Source: Lolium rigidum
Taxonomy: Eukaryota; Streptophyta; Magnoliopsida; Poales; Poaceae
Assembly (NCBI RefSeq): GCF_022539505.1
Contig: NC_061510.1
Span: 271,693,687 to 271,757,686, forward strand
Direction: 5' to 3'
Length of the DNA stretch: 64,000 nt
The number at the start of each line of letters is the position of its first letter. Within the stretch, counting starts at the first letter, position 1. A program made the position numbers and the translations under genes. The notes beneath the pieces were generated by a model, which was not told the origin of the DNA, did not search any database, and saw only the letters and a list, made by a program, of their open reading frames with translations. This document shows positions 58,610-64,000 of the stretch, piece by piece.

Positions 58610-60211
58610 TGATACGTCTCCGACGTATCGATAATTTCTTATGTTTTATGCCATATTATTGATGATACCTACATGTTTTATGCACACTTTATGTCATATT
58701 CGTGCATTTTCTGGAACTAACCTATTAACAAGATGCCGAAGTGCCGGCTCTCTGTTTTCTGCTGTTTTTGGTTTCGAAATCCTAGTAACGAAATATTCTC
58801 GGAATTGGACGAAACGAAGACCCGGGGCCTATTTTTCCACGGAGCTTCCGGAAGACCGAAGAACACACGAAGTGGGGCCACGAGGTGGCGACACCACAAG
58901 GCGGCGCGGCCCAAGGGGGCCCGCGCCGCCTATGGTGTGGCCCCCTCGTCCGGCCCCGACTCTGCCCTTCCGCCTACTTAAAGCCTCCGTCGCGAAACCC
59001 CCGATGCGAAAAAACCACGATACGGAAAACCTTACCGAGACGCCGCCGCCGCCGATCCCATCTCGGGGGATTTTGGAGATCTCCTCCGGCACCCTGCCGG
59101 AGAGGGGATTCATCTCCCGGAGGACTCTACACCGCCATGGTCGCCTCCGGAGTGATGAGTGAGTAGTTCACTCCTGGACTATGGGTCCATAGCAGTAGCT
59201 AGATGGTTGTCTTCTCCTCATTGTGCTTCATTGTTGGATCTTGTGAGCTGCCTAACATGATCAAGATCATTTATCTGTAATTCTATATGTTGTGTTTGTC
59301 GGGATCCGATGGATAGAGAATACCATGTCATGTTAATTATCAAGTTATTATACATGTGTTGTTTATGATCTTGCATGCTCTCCGTTTCTAGTAGAGGCTC
59401 TGGCCAAGTTTTTACTTTTAACTCCAAGAGGGAGTACTTATGCTCGATAGTGGGTTCATGCTCGCATTGACACCTGGACGATGTGATGAAAAGTTCTAAG
59501 GTTGTGTTGTGCTCGTTGCCACTAGGGATAAAACATTGGCGCTATGTCCGAGGATGTAGTTGTTGATTACATTACGCACCATACTTAATGCAATTGTCTG
59601 TTGTTAGCAACTTAATACTCGGAGGGGTTCGGATTATAACCTCGAAGGTGGACTTTTTAGGCATAGATGCGGTTGGATGGCGGTCTATGTACTTTGTCGT
59701 AATGCCCAATTAAATCTCACTATACTTATCATGTCATGTATGTGCATTGTTATGCCCTCTCTATTTGTCAATTGCCCGACCGTAATTTGTTCACCCAACA
59801 TGCTTTTATCTTATGGGAGAGACACCTCTAGTGAACTGTGGACCCCGGTCCATTCTTTTAATACTCGAAATACAAATCTGCTGCAATACTTGTTTTTACT
59901 ATTTTCTCTCGCAAACAATCATCTTCCACACAATACGGTTAATCCTTTGTTACAGACAAGCCGGTGAGATTGACAACCTCACTCGTTTCGTTGGGGCAAA
60001 GTACTTTGGTTGTGTTGTGCAGGTTCCACGTTGGCGCCGGAATCTCCGGTGTTGCGCCGCACTACATCCCGCCGCCATCAACCTTCAACGTGCTTCTTGG
60101 CTCCTCCTGGTTCGATAAACCTTGGTTTCTTTCTGAGGGAAAACTTGCTGCTGTGCGCATCATACCTTCCTCTTGGGGTTGCCCAACGAACGTGTGAAAT
60201 ACACGCCATCA
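58610..60211 (+). repeat. 3' LTR of the second Athila-like element
   Basis: It starts TGATACGTCTCCGACGTATC and ends ATACACGCCATCA. Same length as the 5' LTR, with scattered differences, many of them at CGG/CAG/CGAG sites. Confidence 0.92.
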
Positions 60212-60737
60212 GCCCCCACCAGATCCAGCAAGCCTCCAACCCGACTTACAAAGGGGATGGTTATAGCTCCGTTGTCGGTCGCGAGGGCTCCTCCAGATCT
60301 CGGTGCGGCTACTCACCTCCTTCCCCGTTGACGAGGAGCTCGCAGGGCTAGTCCACGCTCAACGAGCAATGGTGTGCCACAGTAGGCACACCTTTGATGT
60401 GCTGCCTAACTAACCGTGCACGGTGCTCCCCTGGTGGAGGCAGAGAGCTCCCTGACCGCCGTGTGTTGCGTACCCTACCTCGTTGACTACCTGTCATCCA
60501 ACAAGGAGGAGGGGTGAGGATCCAGAGCCAGAGGAAGAGGAGGGGAGGACGCCTCCGATGGCGAGGAGGACGCTGATTTCGTTCATCCCAACGAGTAGGT
60601 AATGAGTAGGGTGCTCGCGCGGTCGGCGCACACGGCGCTGGAGAAGGGGCTCCAGTGCTCCACCCCTCCGAGGTGCACGGGGCAAGGTGCCTCTTCTGAT
60701 GTCAGCATGTCCTCCTCCAGAAATTTGTCGATGTCTC
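60212..60737. other. GC-rich unclassified DNA between two retrotransposons
   Basis: About 520 bp, richer in GC than its neighbours, with GAGGAGG-type stretches. It is the former continuation of 53,266-53,532. It may be a fragment of a host gene or of a DNA transposon; no domain is recognisable. Confidence 0.4.
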
Positions 60738-62400
60738 TGATACGTCTCCGACGTATCGATAATTTCTTATGTTCCATGCCACATTATTGATGATATCTAC
60801 ATGTTTTATGCATACTTTATGTCATTATTATGCGTTTTCCGGAACTAACCTATTGACGAGATGCCGAAGGGCCAGTTCCTCGTTTTCTGCTATTTTTGGT
60901 TCCGGAAATCCTAGTAAGGAAATATTCTCGGAATCGGACGAAATCAAGGCCCAAGCATCCTATTTTTCCACGAAGCTTCCAGAACACCCGAGAGTCGCCA
61001 GAGGGGGGCCACTGGGCCCCCAGACGATAGCCCGGCGCGGCCTAGGGGGGGGCCCTAGCGTGTCACCGCCTCGTCGCCCCTCCGACTCCGCCTCTTCGCC
61101 TATTTAAAGGTCCCTGACCTAAAACCTCGATACGGAAAAGCCACGGTACGAGAAACCTTCCAGAGCCGCCGCCATCGCGAAGCCAAGATCTGGGGGACAG
61201 GAGTCTCTGTTCCGGCACGCCGCCGGGACGGGGAAGTGCCCCGGAAGGCTCCTCCATCGACACCACCGCCATCTTCATCAACGCTCGCTGTCTCCCATGA
61301 GGAGGGAGTAGTTCTCCATCGAGGCTCGGGGCTGTACCGGTAGCTATGTGGTTCATCTCTCTCCTATGTACTTCAATACAATAATCTCATGAGCTGCCTT
61401 ACATGATTGAGATTCATATGATGATGCTTGTAATCTAGATGTCATTATGCTAGTCAAGTGGGTTTTACTTATGTGATCTCCGGAGACTCCTTGTCCCACG
61501 TGTGTAAAGGTGACAGTGTGTGCACCGTGTGGGTCTCTTAGGCTATATTTCACAGAATACTTATTCACTGTTATGAATGGCATAGTGAAGTGCTTATTTA
61601 TATCCCTTTATGATTGCAATGTGTTTTGTATCACAATTTATCCATGTGCTACTCTAGTGATGTTATTAAAGTAGTTTATTCCTCCCGCACGGTGTAATGG
61701 TGACGAGTGTGTGCATCCGTGTTAGTACTTGGCGTAGGCTATGATTATGATCTCTTGTAGATTATGAAGTTAACTATTGCTATGATGGTATTGATGTGAT
61801 CTATTCCTCCTACATAGTGTGAAGGTGACAGGTGTGCATGCTATGTTAGTACTTGGTTTAGTCGTGTTGATCTTTCATGCACTCTAAGGTTATTTAAATA
61901 TGAACATTGAATATTGTGGAGCTTGTTAACTCCGGCATTGAGGGTTCGTGTAATCCTACGCAATTAGTGGTGTTCATCATCCAACAAGAGAGTGTAGAGT
62001 ATGCATTTATCTATTCTCGTTATATGATCAAAGTTGAGAGTGTCCACTAGTGAAAGTCTAATCCCTAGGCCTTGTTCCTAAATATCGCTATCGCTGCTTG
62101 TTTACTCGTTTCTATCGCGTTACTACTGCTGCGTTACTATCTGCTCATACTTATTCATACCACTCGTATTTCACTATCTCTTCGCCGAACTAGTGCACCT
62201 ATTAGGTGTGTTGGGGACACAAGAGACTTCTTGCTTTGTGGTTGCAGGGTTGCATGAGAGGGATATCTTTGACCTCTTCCTCCCCGAGTTCGATAAACCT
62301 TGGGTGATCCACTTAAGGGAAACTTGTCTGCTGTTCTACAAACCTCTCGCTCTTGGAGGCCCAACACTGTCTACAAGAATAGAAGCTCCCGTAGACATCA
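60738..62400 (+). repeat. 5' LTR of the third Athila-like element
   Basis: 1,663 bp, starting TGATACGTCTCCGACGTATC and ending CCCGTAGACATCA. It has the same length as the solo LTR at 17,518-19,180. Confidence 0.9.
61101..61110 (+). promoter_or_regulatory. TATA box of the third element's LTR
   Basis: CCTATTTAAAGG follows a GC-rich block by about 50 bp, the same layout as in the other Athila-like LTRs. Confidence 0.5.
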
Positions 62401-62410
62401 AGCTATTTTC

Positions 62411-62428
62411 TGGCGCCGTTGCGGGGGA
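62411..62428 (+). other. Primer-binding site of the third element
   Basis: TGGCGCCGTTGCGGGGGA, one base different from the TGGCGCCGTTGCCGGGGA of its relatives, 10 bp inside the LTR. Confidence 0.75.
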
Positions 62429-62560
62429 GGAAAGGTAAAAGATACTCACACTCCGGATCTCGGCTACTAAGCTATTTTCGCCGTTGTAAGTACTCGATGC
62501 TATTTTCTTTAGATCCTGCAATTGCATCTTTTTGTTTCTTGTTTACACTAGTTTGGCATA

Positions 62561-63286
62561 ATGGACAACAATGAGCTTCTTATTCTATTTCCTGATTTAA
62601 GACATGGATGGTTTGATGCGAAAATTAAAAAACCCATGGAACATATTAGTATGAACGCTTTGAACACCATTGTTGCTAATGATATGGAAAATTCTAAGCT
62701 TGGGGAAGCTGGCTTTGATGAGCATGATATTTGTAGTCCCCCAAGCATTGAGGAGAAAATTTACTTTGATGATGCTTTGCCTCCTATTTATGATGATTAT
62801 AATGATAGTAGTCTTTTAGTACCGCCTGTTATGGAGGATAAATTTGATTATGATTACAATATGCCTCCTATATTTGATGATGAGAATAATAATGATAGCT
62901 ACTTTGTTGAATTTGCTCCCACTACAACTAATAAAATTAATTATGCCTATGTGGAGAGTAATAATTTTATGCATGAGACTCATGATAAGAATGCTTTATG
63001 TGATAGTTATATTGTTGAGTTTGCTCATGTTGCTACTGAAAGTTATTATGAGAGAGGAAAATATGGTTGTAGAAATTTTCATGTTACTAAAACACCTCTC
63101 TATGTGCTGAAATTTTTGAAGCTACACTTGTTTTATCTTCCTATGCTTGTCACTTTGCTCTTCATGAACTTGTTTATTTACAAGATTCCTATGCATAGGA
63201 AGCATGTTAGACTTAAATTTATTTTGAATTTGCCTCTTGATGCTCTCTTTTGCTTCAACTACTATTTCTTGCGAGTGCATCATTAA
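62561..63286 (+). CDS. Retroelement ORF of unknown function, homologue of 4,724-5,389
   Basis: 241 codons, intact. Most of the protein matches the 221-residue ORF of the element at 549-7,247, e.g. DALNTIVANAMENSKLGEAG there and NALNTIVANDMENSKLGEAG here; identical runs include NFMHETHDKNALCDSYIVEF and RKYGC-like GKYGCRNFHVTKTPLYVL. This copy has an extra acidic, tyrosine- and proline-rich insert (about residues 65-105). Two hydrophobic segments lie near the C-terminus. The first residues differ between copies. An intact frame in an element lacking all replication genes suggests that the product matters, or that insertion is recent. Confidence 0.65.
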   Translation: MDNNELLILFPDLRHGWFDAKIKKPMEHISMNALNTIVANDMENSKLGEAGFDEHDICSPPSIEEKIYFDDALPPIYDDYNDSSLLVPPVMEDKFDYDYNMPPIFDDENNNDSYFVEFAPTTTNKINYAYVESNNFMHETHDKNALCDSYIVEFAHVATESYYERGKYGCRNFHVTKTPLYVLKFLKLHLFYLPMLVTLLFMNLFIYKIPMHRKHVRLKFILNLPLDALFCFNYYFLRVHH

Positions 63287-64000
63287 AACTGCTGAGCCCA
63301 TCTTAATGGCTATAAAGAAAGAACTTCTTGGAAGATAACCCATGTGTTTATTTTGCTACAGTACTTTTATTTTGTATTTTTGTCTTGGAAGTTGTTAATA
63401 CTGTAGCAACCTCTCCTTATCTTATTTTATTGCATTGTTGTGCCAAGTAAAGTCTTTGATAGTAAAGTGAATACTAGATTTGGATTATCGCGCGAAACAG
63501 ATTTCTTTGCTGTCACGAATCTGGGCCTAATTCTCTGTAGGTAACTCAGAAAATTATGCCAATTTACGTGCGTGATCCTCAGATATGTACGCAACTTTCA
63601 TTCAATTTGAGCATTTTCATTTGAGCAAGTCTGGTGCCTCAATAAAATCCATCTTTACGAACTTTTCTGTTTTGACAGATTCTGCCTTTTATTTCGCATT
63701 GCCTCTTTTGCTATGATGGATGAATTTCTTTGTTCCATTAATGTCCAGTAGCTTTATGCAATGTCCAGAAGTGTTAAGAATGATTGTGTCACCTCTGAAC
63801 ATGTTAATTTTTATCGTGCACTAACCCTCTAATGAGTTGTTTCGAGTTTGGTGTGGAGGAAGTTTTCAAGGGTCAAGAGAGGAGGATGATATACTATGAT
63901 CAAGAAGAGTGAAAGCTCTAAGCTTGGGGATGCCCGGTGGTTCACCCCTGCATATTTCAAGAAGACTCAAGCATCTAAGCTTGGGGATGCCCAAGGCATC
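63287..64000 (+). other. Noncoding interior of the third Athila-like element
   Basis: It matches 4,723-4,010 of the first element and 56,030-56,735 of the second. No gene. Confidence 0.7.

Larger units (their letters stand above)
53533..60211 (+). mobile_element. Second complete non-autonomous Athila-like element
   Basis: LTRs at 53,533-55,134 and 58,610-60,211 (1,602 bp each) flank a 3.5-kb interior. GCCCC is duplicated at 53,528-53,532 and 60,212-60,216. The LTRs and the 3' interior match the element at 549-7,247, which lies in the opposite orientation. The 5' ORF, however, is unrelated to that element's ORF. No protease, reverse transcriptase or integrase is present. The polypurine-like AACTAAGCTTGGGGATGCT precedes the 3' LTR. 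Confidence 0.92.
60738..64000 (+). mobile_element. Third Athila-like element, 5' part, running off the window
   Basis: An LTR (60,738-62,400), primer site (62,411), a 241-codon ORF (62,561-63,286) and a noncoding interior up to the window edge. Its LTR belongs to the same type as the solo LTR at 17,518-19,180. Its ORF and following interior match the element at 549-7,247, whose LTR is of another type. The 3' LTR is not reached, so no target duplication can be checked. Confidence 0.85.

Overview
The window is plant nuclear DNA, almost certainly from a Triticeae grass (wheat, goat-grass or barley group). The evidence is three intron-containing genes with canonical GT-AG introns, an Angela/BARE-type Copia LTR, Athila- and Tat-lineage Gypsy elements, Stowaway MITEs ending in CTCCCTCCGTCC-like repeats and flanked by TA, and a CACTA-type MITE. 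No prokaryotic features, tRNA, rRNA or CRISPR array were seen.

Left arm (1-22,928): a nested stack of LTR retrotransposons. The outermost is an Athila-like element on the minus strand (13,067-22,928), with decayed gag, protease and ATHILA-type ORF but no reverse transcriptase or integrase; a solo LTR sits inside its protease. A Tat-like Gypsy element (9,149-13,066, plus strand) interrupts its 3' part. An Angela/BARE-like Copia element (1-548 plus 7,253-9,148, minus strand) interrupts the Tat RNase H. A complete non-autonomous Athila-like element (549-7,247, target duplication CCGCT) interrupts the Copia leader.

Gene island (about 24.8-44.8 kb): DNA polymerase kappa (25,043-31,137, plus, 14 exons); a PIF/Harbinger-type element with only an ORF1 relic (31,350-33,803, duplication TTA); a plant P2B autoinhibited Ca2+-ATPase (34,065-38,571, plus, 7 exons, aberrant N-terminus); and, convergent with it, the condensin II subunit CAP-G2 (39,343-44,750, minus, 5 exons, one apparent frameshift). 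A decayed Harbinger transposase lies upstream at about 23.9 kb. The genes belong to unrelated processes (translesion synthesis, Ca2+ export, chromosome condensation) and show no sign of co-regulation.

Right arm (44.8-64 kb): sparse intergenic DNA with MITEs and LINE remnants, then a second complete non-autonomous Athila-like element (53,533-60,211, plus, duplication GCCCC) of the same LTR family as the one at 549-7,247 but in the opposite orientation. The 5' part of a third element (60,738-64,000) follows; its 1,663-bp LTR matches the solo LTR at 17,518-19,180 in length and type.

I found no wholly new system. The best leads are an LTR-promoter-like module placed internally ahead of the Athila late ORF, exchange of 5' ORF modules among related Athila-like elements, an antisense acidic ORF in the Tat element, the decayed calmodulin-binding exon of the Ca2+-ATPase, the CAP-G2 frameshift, and a repeated CGG/CAG/CGAG discrepancy pattern between LTR copies.
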